A stretch of 34,598 bases of DNA, from positions 1 to 34,598 of the forward strand of contig JAMOVQ010000114.1 of assembly GCA_027067575.1 (NCBI GenBank), in the 5' to 3' direction. The translations under genes were made by a program, and so were the position numbers. Positions 25,513-33,730 of this stretch are shown piece after piece. The notes beneath the pieces are model-generated. The model saw only the letters and a program-made list of their open reading frames with translations, made no database searches and was not told where the DNA came from. Each line of letters opens with the position of its first letter. Within the stretch, counting starts at the first letter, position 1. The stretch is from Thermoanaerobaculia bacterium. Lineage in GTDB: Bacteria > Acidobacteriota > Thermoanaerobaculia > Thermoanaerobaculales > Sulfomarinibacteraceae.

Positions 25513-26505
25513 GTGACGGCGCCCCGGACCTTCGATGGCCTGCCGGCGGCGGTCGGGTGGACCCCGATGGTCCGCCTCCGCCGATCGGTGGAGGGTGCGG
25601 GATGCGAGGCGTTCGCCAAGCTCGAGTTCCTCAACCCGATGGGGAGCGTCAAGGACCGGATCGCCCGTTTCATGGTGGAACGGGCCTTCGAACGGGGAGA
25701 GCTCCGGCCGGGCGGCACGATCCTCGAGAGCTCCTCGGGGAACACGGCCATGGGGCTCGCCATGATGGCGATCGAGCACGGCCTGCGGTGCGTCATGGTG
25801 GTCCGGCGCCAGACCTCGCAGGAGAAGCTTGACTGCCTCCGGGCCATGGGCGTCGAGCTGGTCCTCGTGGACGGTGATCTCCCCCCCGAGGACCCCGAGA
25901 GCTACAACCAGAAGGCGCGCCGCCTCGCCGAGGAGCACCCGGACTGGTGGTTCCCCGACCAGCACAACAACCGGGAGAACTCCGAGGCCCACTACCGGAC
26001 CACCGGCCCCGAGATCTGGGAGCAGATGGAGGGCCGGATCGATGCTCTCGTGGCCGGGATCGGCACCGGGGGCACCATCTGCGGCACGGGACGGTACCTC
26101 AAGGAGCGCGACCCCTCGATCCGGGTGATCGCCGTGGATCCCGAGGGCTCGGTCTTCTTCGACTGGTACCACCAGCACCGCCTCGTGGAGCCCCGGCGCT
26201 ACCTGATCGAGGGCCTCGGCGACGAGGAGATCATCGGCTGCCCCGAGTTCGAGCTGATCGACGACATGCTCCGGGTCACCGACCGGGAGGCGTTCCTCGC
26301 CACCCGCGAGCTCGCGCGAACCGAGGGGATCCTTGCCGGCGGCTCCTCCGGCGCGGCGCTGTGGGGCGTCCGCAGGGTGGCGCGCACGCTCCGTGCGCAG
26401 GGGATCGAACGGCCGCGGATCGTCACCCTCTTCCCGGATTCCGGCAGCCGGTACCTCTCGACGATCTTCAGCGACCGGTGGATGGCGGATCACGGCCTCC
26501 TCTGA
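25513..26505 (+). CDS. PLP-dependent cysteine synthase family protein (CysK/CysM/CBS-like)
   Basis: KLEFLNPMGSVKDRIARFMVE, ESSSGNTAMGLA, GIGTGGTICGTGRYLKE, GGSSGAALWG. Confidence 0.9.
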   Translation: MTAPRTFDGLPAAVGWTPMVRLRRSVEGAGCEAFAKLEFLNPMGSVKDRIARFMVERAFERGELRPGGTILESSSGNTAMGLAMMAIEHGLRCVMVVRRQTSQEKLDCLRAMGVELVLVDGDLPPEDPESYNQKARRLAEEHPDWWFPDQHNNRENSEAHYRTTGPEIWEQMEGRIDALVAGIGTGGTICGTGRYLKERDPSIRVIAVDPEGSVFFDWYHQHRLVEPRRYLIEGLGDEEIIGCPEFELIDDMLRVTDREAFLATRELARTEGILAGGSSGAALWGVRRVARTLRAQGIERPRIVTLFPDSGSRYLSTIFSDRWMADHGLL

Positions 26506-26563
26506 ACTCTTTCCGTCCCCATGACTGGCCCGGCCGACCCCTCGCCACGCTGCGGCAACGTGG

Positions 26564-26569
26564 TAGACT
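26564..26569 (+). promoter_or_regulatory. Putative -10 element TAGACT with adjacent CCACG-N9-CGTGG inverted repeat
   Basis: CCACG at 26545-26549 and CGTGG at 26559-26563 lie directly upstream of TAGACT. Confidence 0.35.
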
Positions 26570-26593
26570 CGGTGCGGCATCGGGAGGGGGACC

Positions 26594-28183
26594 ATGGAGA
26601 GAACCGACTTCGACACCGACGTGGCCATCGTGGGTTCCGGGTTCGGCGGATCGGTCGCCGCGCTCCGCCTGAGTGAGAAGGGCTACTCCGTCACCGTGCT
26701 GGAGAAGGGCCGCCGCTGGCGCCCCGAGGACTTTCCGAAGACCAACTGGAACATCCGGCGCCAGTTCTGGTTCCCCGCCATCGGCTGCTACGGCACCTGG
26801 GCGCTCCACCTGCTGCGCGAGGCGCTCGTGCTCCACGGCGTCGGCGTCGGGGGCGGCAGCCTGAACTACGCCAACACCCACTACGACCCGCCCGATACCG
26901 TCTGGGACGACCCCCAGTGGAAGGGGCTCGTGGACTGGCGGCGGGAGATGCCCGCCTTCTACGCCGAGGCGCGCCGGATGCTGGGGACCACGGACGACCA
27001 CCCCGTGTGGCCCGCGGACGAGGCGCTCCAGCGGATCTCCGAGCGCCGCGGCCGCGGCGGCTCCTACAGCCGGACCCCCGTCGGCGTCTACTTCGGCGAC
27101 CCCGACGTGGAGGTCCCCGACCCGTTCTTCGGCGGCGAGGGCCCCCGGCGGCGCGGATGCACGATCTGCGGCGCCTGCATGGTGGGGTGCCGCGACGGCG
27201 GCAAGAACACGCTGGACAAGAACTACCTGTGGCTCGCGGAGAAGCGGGGCGCCCGGATCGTCCCGGAGACCGCGGTGGAGCTCGTGGAACCGCTGGAGGG
27301 CGGGGGCTACCGCCTCCTGTGGCGGCGCTCCACGAGGCGGCTGTTCCCCGAGCGCGGCGCCCTGACCGCCAGGAAGATCGTGCTCTCGGGCGGCGTGCTC
27401 GGGACGGTCCCCCTCCTGATGACCTGCAAGGAGAAGGGCTCCCTCCCCCACCTCTCGGACCAGCTCGGCAACTTCGTCCGGACCAACTCCGAGGCGCTCC
27501 TCGGCATCGTCTCCCGAAGCCAGAACGACCTGTGGAAGGGGATCGCCATCGCCTCCAAGGCGGAGATGGACGACGTCACCCACATGGAGGTCGTCCGGTT
27601 CCCGAAGGGCTCGGACGTCATGCTGCTGCTGGCGACGATCCTGACCGACGGCGGCACCGGGGCGCCCCGTCCGCTCCGGTGGCTCGGTAACGCCCTGCGC
27701 CACCCGATCGAGTTCCTCCGGGTCTCGAAGCCGTGGGGGAAGGCCGCATCCTCGGTGGTCCTGCTGGTCATGCAGACCGCCGACAACCACACCCGGATCG
27801 TCCGCAAGCGGCAGCTCCTCTGGCCGTTCTCACGGACGCTGACGACCCGACCCGAGCCGGGACAGCCCGGAATCCCCTCCTACATTCCCATCGCCAACGA
27901 GGTGGCCCGGGAGCTCGCGGAGGAGATCGACGGGATCCCGGCGAGCACCCTCAACGAGGTGCTCCTGGACACGGGGACCACGGCGCACATCCTGGGCGGC
28001 TGCGCCATCGCCGGGAGCCCCGACCGCGGCGTGGTGGACGCCGGAGGGCAGGTGTTCGGGTACCCGGACCTCTACGTGATGGACGGCTCGGTCATCGGCG
28101 CCAACCTCGGCGTCAACCCGTCGCTGACCATCACGGCCCTGGCCGAACGGATCGCCTCCACCATCCCGCCGAGGGACGCGTAG
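26594..28183 (+). CDS. GMC-family FAD oxidoreductase (cholesterol-oxidase-like)
   Basis: VAIVGSGFGGSVAALRL, VGGGSLNYANT, CTICGACMVGCRDGGKNTLDKNYL, C-terminal LGVNPSLTITALAERIA. Confidence 0.9.
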   Translation: MERTDFDTDVAIVGSGFGGSVAALRLSEKGYSVTVLEKGRRWRPEDFPKTNWNIRRQFWFPAIGCYGTWALHLLREALVLHGVGVGGGSLNYANTHYDPPDTVWDDPQWKGLVDWRREMPAFYAEARRMLGTTDDHPVWPADEALQRISERRGRGGSYSRTPVGVYFGDPDVEVPDPFFGGEGPRRRGCTICGACMVGCRDGGKNTLDKNYLWLAEKRGARIVPETAVELVEPLEGGGYRLLWRRSTRRLFPERGALTARKIVLSGGVLGTVPLLMTCKEKGSLPHLSDQLGNFVRTNSEALLGIVSRSQNDLWKGIAIASKAEMDDVTHMEVVRFPKGSDVMLLLATILTDGGTGAPRPLRWLGNALRHPIEFLRVSKPWGKAASSVVLLVMQTADNHTRIVRKRQLLWPFSRTLTTRPEPGQPGIPSYIPIANEVARELAEEIDGIPASTLNEVLLDTGTTAHILGGCAIAGSPDRGVVDAGGQVFGYPDLYVMDGSVIGANLGVNPSLTITALAERIASTIPPRDA

Positions 28184-28191
28184 CCCGGACG

Positions 28192-28626
28192 CTACCCCCC
28201 GCGGCCGGAACGCCCGGACCGCCGGTGGACGTTGTAGACGCCGCGCCCCACGGCGATCGGCTCACCGGACGTGCCCGGCTGCCACGCCCTGAGCTCCGTG
28301 ACGCCCACCCGGTTCCCGACCCGGATGACCCGCGCCTCGGCGAACAGGTCCTCCGGACGGCCCGGCCTGAGGTAGTCCACGCGGAGGTCCACCGTGGAGA
28401 CGCGGTCCTCCGGGGCGATCCGGGTCCAGACCGCCGCGCCGCCGCAGGTGTCCAGCAGAGCCGACACCACGCCGCCGTGAAGCGCCGGCAGCTCCGGGTT
28501 GCCGATCAGCTCGCGGCGGAAAGCGACCCGCATCACCACCCTGCCCTCCTCCACGCTCTCGAACTCCATGCCGAGGAACCCCAGGAACGGCGACAGCTCG
28601 AAGATCCTCCGGACGTGATCGGCCAT
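28192..28626 (-). CDS. PaaI-type hotdog-fold thioesterase
   Basis: NPELPALHGGVVSALLDTCGGAAVWT; CACAAT -10-like box at 28667-28672 supports the start at MADHVRR. Confidence 0.85.
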   Translation of the reverse strand: MADHVRRIFELSPFLGFLGMEFESVEEGRVVMRVAFRRELIGNPELPALHGGVVSALLDTCGGAAVWTRIAPEDRVSTVDLRVDYLRPGRPEDLFAEARVIRVGNRVGVTELRAWQPGTSGEPIAVGRGVYNVHRRSGRSGRGG

Positions 28627-28708
28627 GTTCCCTCCGTACCCGCGGCAGCCTTCCGCGAGCGGGCCCATTGTGCCACGGGACGGCCGAGAGACTCACGGGC
28701 CGTCCGTG

Positions 28709-30436
28709 TCACACCCCGCGGCGCGGCCGGCCGCGCCGTGCCGCCTCTCGGCCCACCCTGCCCCCCGGCCTCCGTGCCGGACGCCCCAGGAGCTCCAGGG
28801 CCTCCGAAGCCGCCCGGAACCCGGACGTGATGGCGCTGTCGATGTACGGGATCCCGACGGTCTCGTGCCCGGCGAACAGGATCCGGCCGACCCGGCGGCC
28901 CGCCGCGATCCGCGCCTCCGAGAACAGGAACCCCGGCTCGTCGAGCACCATGGGGTGTCCCCAGCGGAACAGGTCGAACCCCGTCACCGTGTCGCGGACC
29001 CCTGGGAGCACCGCCTCGAGCCCGTCCAGGATCGACGCCTCGATCGACTCGAACGGCTCGTGGCCGACCCCCCGCCGGTCCGTCCGCGCCGCGTAGACCG
29101 TCAGGATGTTGGGACGGTCCGGCGGCGCAGCCGATGGGTCGTCGTACGCCGCCCAGTCCGCCACGACGAAGTCGGTGAACGGGTGCTCCCCGTGGACCTC
29201 GTTGGCGTACGCGAGTCCTTCCGGCGTCCGGGAGACGTGGACGTTGGCCACGAGGTAGGTGGAGTAACCGAACGCTCCGCCGCCCGTCTCCTCCGTCAGT
29301 CCCGGAACGATGTGGGGCACGATCAGGCGCGGGCAGGCCAGCACCGCCGTCCGGCAGAGGATCGCGCGGGGCGTGTCGCCGTCGAGGAACGAGACCTGGA
29401 CGAGCGATCCCCGGTTCTCGACGCGGAACGCGAACGCCCCGGTCCGGACGGTCCCGGGCTCGAGCAGCGCCTCGATCCGCCACGCCAGCGCCGCGTTGCC
29501 TCCGACGAGGCAGATCGCGCTCTCGTCCGGGCCGCCGGGCAGGATCTCCTCGGTCAGGAAGTCCAGCGCCACCCACGCCGAGAGACGGTCGGAACCGATC
29601 CCGAACACCGACCGGAGGAACGGATCGAAGAAGACGGCCGTCTCGTCGGGCCAGCCACGCTCGCGCACGTACTCGAGCAGGGTCTTCCCGTCCAGGCGGC
29701 GCACCCGCGGATCGACGGTGGACTCGTCCGGGGGCCAACCGAAGGCGGACCGGCCGTCGGAGCCGACGAAGTCCCACCAGTCGCTGACGTCGTCCCGGAG
29801 GGCGCGAAGCCCCGCGACCACCGGCGCCGGGTACGGAAGGGCGTCCATCGCCGCCTCGCTGGCCCAGGGGTCGTCGTACCACGCGCCGTCGATGAAGTGG
29901 CGGGCGTACGGCGGCCGCAGCAGGAACCGGGGATCGACCACCGGCTCGCCGTCCGCCGTCCATCCCGTCACGATCCCGACGGCCTCGTACAGCTCGGCGA
30001 GGTCGTCGTTGTACGGCGGCGAGGCGTACGCCGAGCCCATGGCCGCCACGGGGACGCCGTCCTGCTCCAGTGCCCGGGCCTGCCCGCCGACCGTCCCGTT
30101 CTTCTCCAGCAGGAGCACGTCCGAGACCCCGGCCTCCTGCAGGCGCCACGCCGCCACGAGCCCCGCGAACCCGCCCCCGACCACCACCGCGTCGAGGACC
30201 GCCCCGCCGGGAGCGGGCGCCTCGTACCCCGACCCGAACGCCATGGCGTGGCACCGCGAGGGATCGTTCCACAGGTCGAGCCCTCCCGGTCCGGCGTCCA
30301 TCACCCTCCCGGCTGCCGACCCCCGCCCCGGAGCGCCCAGCGCCACCGCGGCGCCCGCCGACGCCACGAGCACGCCGTCGATGAACTCCCGGCGGGTGAT
30401 GCCGCTCTTCCCCTGTGCCCAGCTTTCACGTCCCAC
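28709..30436 (-). CDS. Tat-exported FAD-dependent amine-oxidase-like oxidoreductase
   Basis: ITRREFIDGVLVASAGAAVALGAPG twin-arginine signal; LDAVVVGGGFAGLVAAWRLQEAGVSDVLLLEKNGTVGGQA dinucleotide-binding motif. Confidence 0.85.
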   Translation of the reverse strand: MGRESWAQGKSGITRREFIDGVLVASAGAAVALGAPGRGSAAGRVMDAGPGGLDLWNDPSRCHAMAFGSGYEAPAPGGAVLDAVVVGGGFAGLVAAWRLQEAGVSDVLLLEKNGTVGGQARALEQDGVPVAAMGSAYASPPYNDDLAELYEAVGIVTGWTADGEPVVDPRFLLRPPYARHFIDGAWYDDPWASEAAMDALPYPAPVVAGLRALRDDVSDWWDFVGSDGRSAFGWPPDESTVDPRVRRLDGKTLLEYVRERGWPDETAVFFDPFLRSVFGIGSDRLSAWVALDFLTEEILPGGPDESAICLVGGNAALAWRIEALLEPGTVRTGAFAFRVENRGSLVQVSFLDGDTPRAILCRTAVLACPRLIVPHIVPGLTEETGGGAFGYSTYLVANVHVSRTPEGLAYANEVHGEHPFTDFVVADWAAYDDPSAAPPDRPNILTVYAARTDRRGVGHEPFESIEASILDGLEAVLPGVRDTVTGFDLFRWGHPMVLDEPGFLFSEARIAAGRRVGRILFAGHETVGIPYIDSAITSGFRAASEALELLGRPARRPGGRVGREAARRGRPRRGV

Positions 30437-30476
30437 GTCTGTCCCTCCCCATGTCCGATGAGGTCTGCGTCGTCCG

Positions 30477-30482
30477 ATTCTA
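30477..30482 (-). promoter_or_regulatory. Putative -10 element TAGAAT for the Tat oxidoreductase gene
   Basis: Minus strand CACGGTAGAATCGGACG between the two minus-strand genes. Confidence 0.35.
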
Positions 30483-30493
30483 CCGTGTCCGGC

Positions 30494-31381
30494 TCACGCC
30501 CTGGACGCGCCCTGATCCCCGCCCAGCGCCGCGAGGTCGGACGGCGCGATTGCCGCCCACTCCGTCCGCCGCCACCGGAACCCCGGCTCCAGGATCGTGC
30601 CAGGCTTCGTCACCCCCCACAGCGCCCGGAACAGCTCCCCGAGCACCGTCAGGTGGCCGACCCGGTCCCCCGGAACACCGAACGGTGCCCCGTGGGGGTA
30701 GCGCACGAACACCGTCCTCGGCGCGACGACCTTCCGCGAGATGTCGAGGTTGATGGAGAGGTTGACCGTCGCGATGCCGTACCCCTCCACCACACGCGCG
30801 ACCAGACCGCCGGTCCGGTTGCACAGCGGTCAGGCCGGCACGAGGAGCGCCAGGTCCACGCCGTCGTCCACCAGCGCCCGCGCGACCTCATGGGCCGTTC
30901 CCTTCCCCGGATCGGTGTACTCCCGTGTCAGGAGCCCGCCGAACCCGAAGCTGAAGAACCGTGGCGCCAGACGCAGCACACCGGCCTCCTCGAGCTCTCG
31001 CAGCCGCTCGAAAGGCAGCAGGACCTCCCGGTCCGCCTCCCACCACCGGTGGGTGTAGTGGGCGTGGGCGATGCGCAACACCGCCGGGTCCACGTCCGAG
31101 GGGATCACCCTCCAGCTCGGGTCACCCTTCGGATCGTCCACGTCGAAAGGCTCGTCGCCATCCAGGTGGAGTCCGGAGGTCGTGATCACGGCCACCGTGC
31201 ATCTGCGGAGCGCCCTGCCCGGCCGGACGAACGGGGGCGGCCCGTCGAGCCGGGGCCCGGGCAGGAGCCTCGTGGACAGATTGAGGAGCCCGCGGCTGGC
31301 TTCCATCACCCGCGCCCCCGCCGCCGTGTTCAACACCCGCCCAACCGTCCGCCAGAATCCCAGCCTCTCGATCAACCCCAT
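30494..31381 (-). CDS. Glycine/sarcosine/betaine/D-proline reductase selenoprotein B family protein, predicted selenoprotein (Sec184, in-frame UGA at 30830-30832)
   Basis: ORFs 30830-31408 and 30494-30793 are in the same frame, separated only by one TGA and 12 sense codons; read through as ...DLALLVPA-U-PLCNRTGGLVARVVEGYGIATVNLSINLD...VRYPHGAPFGVPGD...; GGGAGGG SD precedes ATG 31381. Confidence 0.85.
30801..30832 (-). promoter_or_regulatory. bSECIS-like stem-loop directly downstream of the UGA
   Basis: UGA-CCGCUGUGCA-ACCGGACC-GGC-GGUCUGGU: 8-bp stem (one G-U), 3-nt loop beginning with G, loop 18 nt after the UGA. Confidence 0.7.
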
Positions 31382-31406
31382 GAAGCGCCCTCCCGCGGTC
31401 CGAGAC

Positions 31407-31412
31407 ATTGTG
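31407..31412 (-). promoter_or_regulatory. Putative -10 element CACAAT for the selenoprotein gene
   Basis: Minus strand GTGACACAATGTC overlaps the upstream ATG at 31408, favouring the ATG at 31381 as start. Confidence 0.4.
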
Positions 31413-31597
31413 TCACGCCCCGCGGACCGCGATCGCCTTCACCCCGGAGCGATGAGGGTGACAGCGAACCGCCCCGCTCTGGGACCTGCCAACATGGAAG
31501 CGCCCCTCATCGGGCGGCTCCCCGGATGCCCGCTCCGCGGATCCGGGCTATGATGGCCGGCGTGTTCAACCTCAGGAAGCCCGATGGAGGCCCCACG

Positions 31598-33727
31598 ATG
31601 CGGCAACTCGCGATTCTGGCCCTCGTCCTTTCCCCCGCCTTGGCGGCCGGCTCACCCGGCGGCCCGCCGGACTTCGACAGCCCGAGGAAGTGCGCCGAAG
31701 CGCGGATCGCCCGGGCCCTGCGTCTGGCCGCGGCCAAGACGATGCCGTTCACGCCCCCGGCGGACTGGGCCCTCACCGACGTGCTCCACCTCGACCTCCA
31801 GCTCAAGGCCGACCCGGCGACCCACCGGATCGACGGCGTGGCCAGGGAGACGGTGCGCTCCCTCGCCCCCGGGCTCGACCGCTTCTCCCTGCGGCTCCAC
31901 CCCTCGCTGAGGGTCATCTCGGTCCGTGTGGACGCCTCGGATGCCGCCTGGCAGCGGACGGGGGACGGCTCCGTGCTCGAGGTCGCCCTGGACCCGCCTC
32001 GCGACGCAGGTGGTGAGTTCGAGGTCGAGGTCACCTATGCGGGAGTTCCACCGGGCGCCGGCTTCGGCGAAAGCGGCCTGTACTTCGAGCGCCCCGACGG
32101 ACCGCTGATCTACACGCTCTCGGAACCGTGGCTGGCGTACACGTGGTGGCCTGTCAAGGAGGACAACACCGACAAGGCAACCCTGGACATCACCGTCACC
32201 GTACCGAACGGCCTGTCCGTTGCCGCCAACGGCGTCCTGGCCGGGACGATGGACGCCTCGCCGGGATGGACCGCCTGGCACTGGAGGAGCCGCTACCCCA
32301 TCGCCCCCTACCTGGTGGCGTTCGCCGCCGCCCGGTACAACACCTTCTCGGACACGATGCACGTGGGGAACCTCTCCATGCCCGTCCAGTTCTGGATCCT
32401 CCCCTCCTCCGACACCCCCTCGAACCGGGAGGGGTGGCTCCGCGCGGTGGCGATGCTCGAGATCCTGGGCCCGTTCTTCGGCGGGTACCCGTTCACCTAC
32501 GAGAAGTACGGGATCTACGAGTTCGGCTTCGGCGGCGGGATGGAGCACCAGACGGCGACCGGGCAGTCGGGGTTCGGCGAGGTGCTGACCTCCCACGAGC
32601 TGGGCCACCAGTGGTGGGGCGACCTGATCACCTGCGCCACCTGGCACGACATCTGGCTCAACGAGGGGTTTGCGACCTACTCCACGGCGCTCTGGTGGGA
32701 GTTCCGGAGCGGTGAGGACGACCGGGAGGCGCTCCGTTACGTGATGGACGCCTACCGTCCCGACGATCCCGACGAGACGGTGTACGTCTTCGACGACTCC
32801 GATCCCCACCGGATCTTCTCGTTCAACGCCTCCTACGAGAAGGGCGCGTGGGCGCTCCACATGCTTCGCGGCGTCACGGGCGACCCGCGGTTCTTCACGA
32901 TCCTCCAGGTCTACAGGCAGCGGTTCGGGTTCGGCGCGGCCACGACGGAGGACTTCAAGGCCGTCGTCGAGTCCGTGATGGAGCAACCGATGGACTGGTT
33001 CTTCGACGAGTGGATCTACGGCAGCGGCGCGCCGGACTACCGCTTCTCCTGGCGCGAAACGGAGGTCGACGGCCAGCGCTACCTGGAGGTCGGTCTCCGC
33101 CAGGTCCAGCCTGGGCGCGTGTTCACCATGCCCGTCCAGATCATGATCAGGGGAGGCGGAGCCGCCCCGGTCGTGACCCTCTGGAACACCGCCCGGGAGC
33201 AGACCTGGACACTCCCCCTCGCCGAGGACGAGGTGGACTCCGTCACCCCCGATCCCTGGATGTGGATCCTGGCCCGCGGCTGGGGGGAGGACACCACCCT
33301 GCCCCCCACCCCGCCGCGCATCGTCGCCGTCTCACCCGCGCCCGGCCGTCCTGCGGAGGTCTCGCCCGCGCGGCCGATCACGGTGACGTTCCAGGAGAAC
33401 GTCCGGATCGGCAGCGGGGACGTGCGCCTGACCGACCGGCTCCGCGGAACCGACGTGCCGGTGACGGTCTCCTGGGATCCGGACACCCTGACCGCCACCC
33501 TCGTTCCCGAGACCTCCCTCGCCCCCCACCGGTGGATCCTGACCGTCCGGGACACGGTGACCGCGGCGGCATCCGGCCTGCCGCTGGACGGGGAGGTTCC
33601 CGGCGCGTTCGCCCACTCGCTGCTTCCCAGCGGGGACGGCCTGCCCGGTGGCGACGCCGTGATCTGGTTCTCCGCCGTGTCAACGGACGAGCTCGAGGGT
33701 GGGCTCATCACCCTTCCCGGCGACTGA
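31598..33727 (+). CDS. M1-family zinc metallopeptidase with C-terminal Ig-like (Big_5-type) domain
   Basis: GGGMEHQT, HELGHQWWGDLITCATWHDIWLNEGFATY; C-terminal PPRIVAVSPAPGRPAEVSPARPITVTFQENV; signal peptide; SD GGAGG before ATG 31598. Confidence 0.9.
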   Translation: MRQLAILALVLSPALAAGSPGGPPDFDSPRKCAEARIARALRLAAAKTMPFTPPADWALTDVLHLDLQLKADPATHRIDGVARETVRSLAPGLDRFSLRLHPSLRVISVRVDASDAAWQRTGDGSVLEVALDPPRDAGGEFEVEVTYAGVPPGAGFGESGLYFERPDGPLIYTLSEPWLAYTWWPVKEDNTDKATLDITVTVPNGLSVAANGVLAGTMDASPGWTAWHWRSRYPIAPYLVAFAAARYNTFSDTMHVGNLSMPVQFWILPSSDTPSNREGWLRAVAMLEILGPFFGGYPFTYEKYGIYEFGFGGGMEHQTATGQSGFGEVLTSHELGHQWWGDLITCATWHDIWLNEGFATYSTALWWEFRSGEDDREALRYVMDAYRPDDPDETVYVFDDSDPHRIFSFNASYEKGAWALHMLRGVTGDPRFFTILQVYRQRFGFGAATTEDFKAVVESVMEQPMDWFFDEWIYGSGAPDYRFSWRETEVDGQRYLEVGLRQVQPGRVFTMPVQIMIRGGGAAPVVTLWNTAREQTWTLPLAEDEVDSVTPDPWMWILARGWGEDTTLPPTPPRIVAVSPAPGRPAEVSPARPITVTFQENVRIGSGDVRLTDRLRGTDVPVTVSWDPDTLTATLVPETSLAPHRWILTVRDTVTAAASGLPLDGEVPGAFAHSLLPSGDGLPGGDAVIWFSAVSTDELEGGLITLPGD

Positions 33728-33730
33728 ACC

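Noticed and set aside
30830-31408. 192-aa ORF as a complete gene, and 30494-30793 as a separate 99-aa gene
   Set aside because: Same frame, one intervening TGA in a UxxC context with a bSECIS-like hairpin and continuous family similarity; merged into one predicted selenoprotein.
28625-33727. 1700-aa + strand ORF
   Set aside because: Only 31598-33727 looks like a real protein (M1 peptidase); the N-terminal ~970 residues are Arg/Pro-rich antisense to convincing minus-strand genes, a high-GC artefact.
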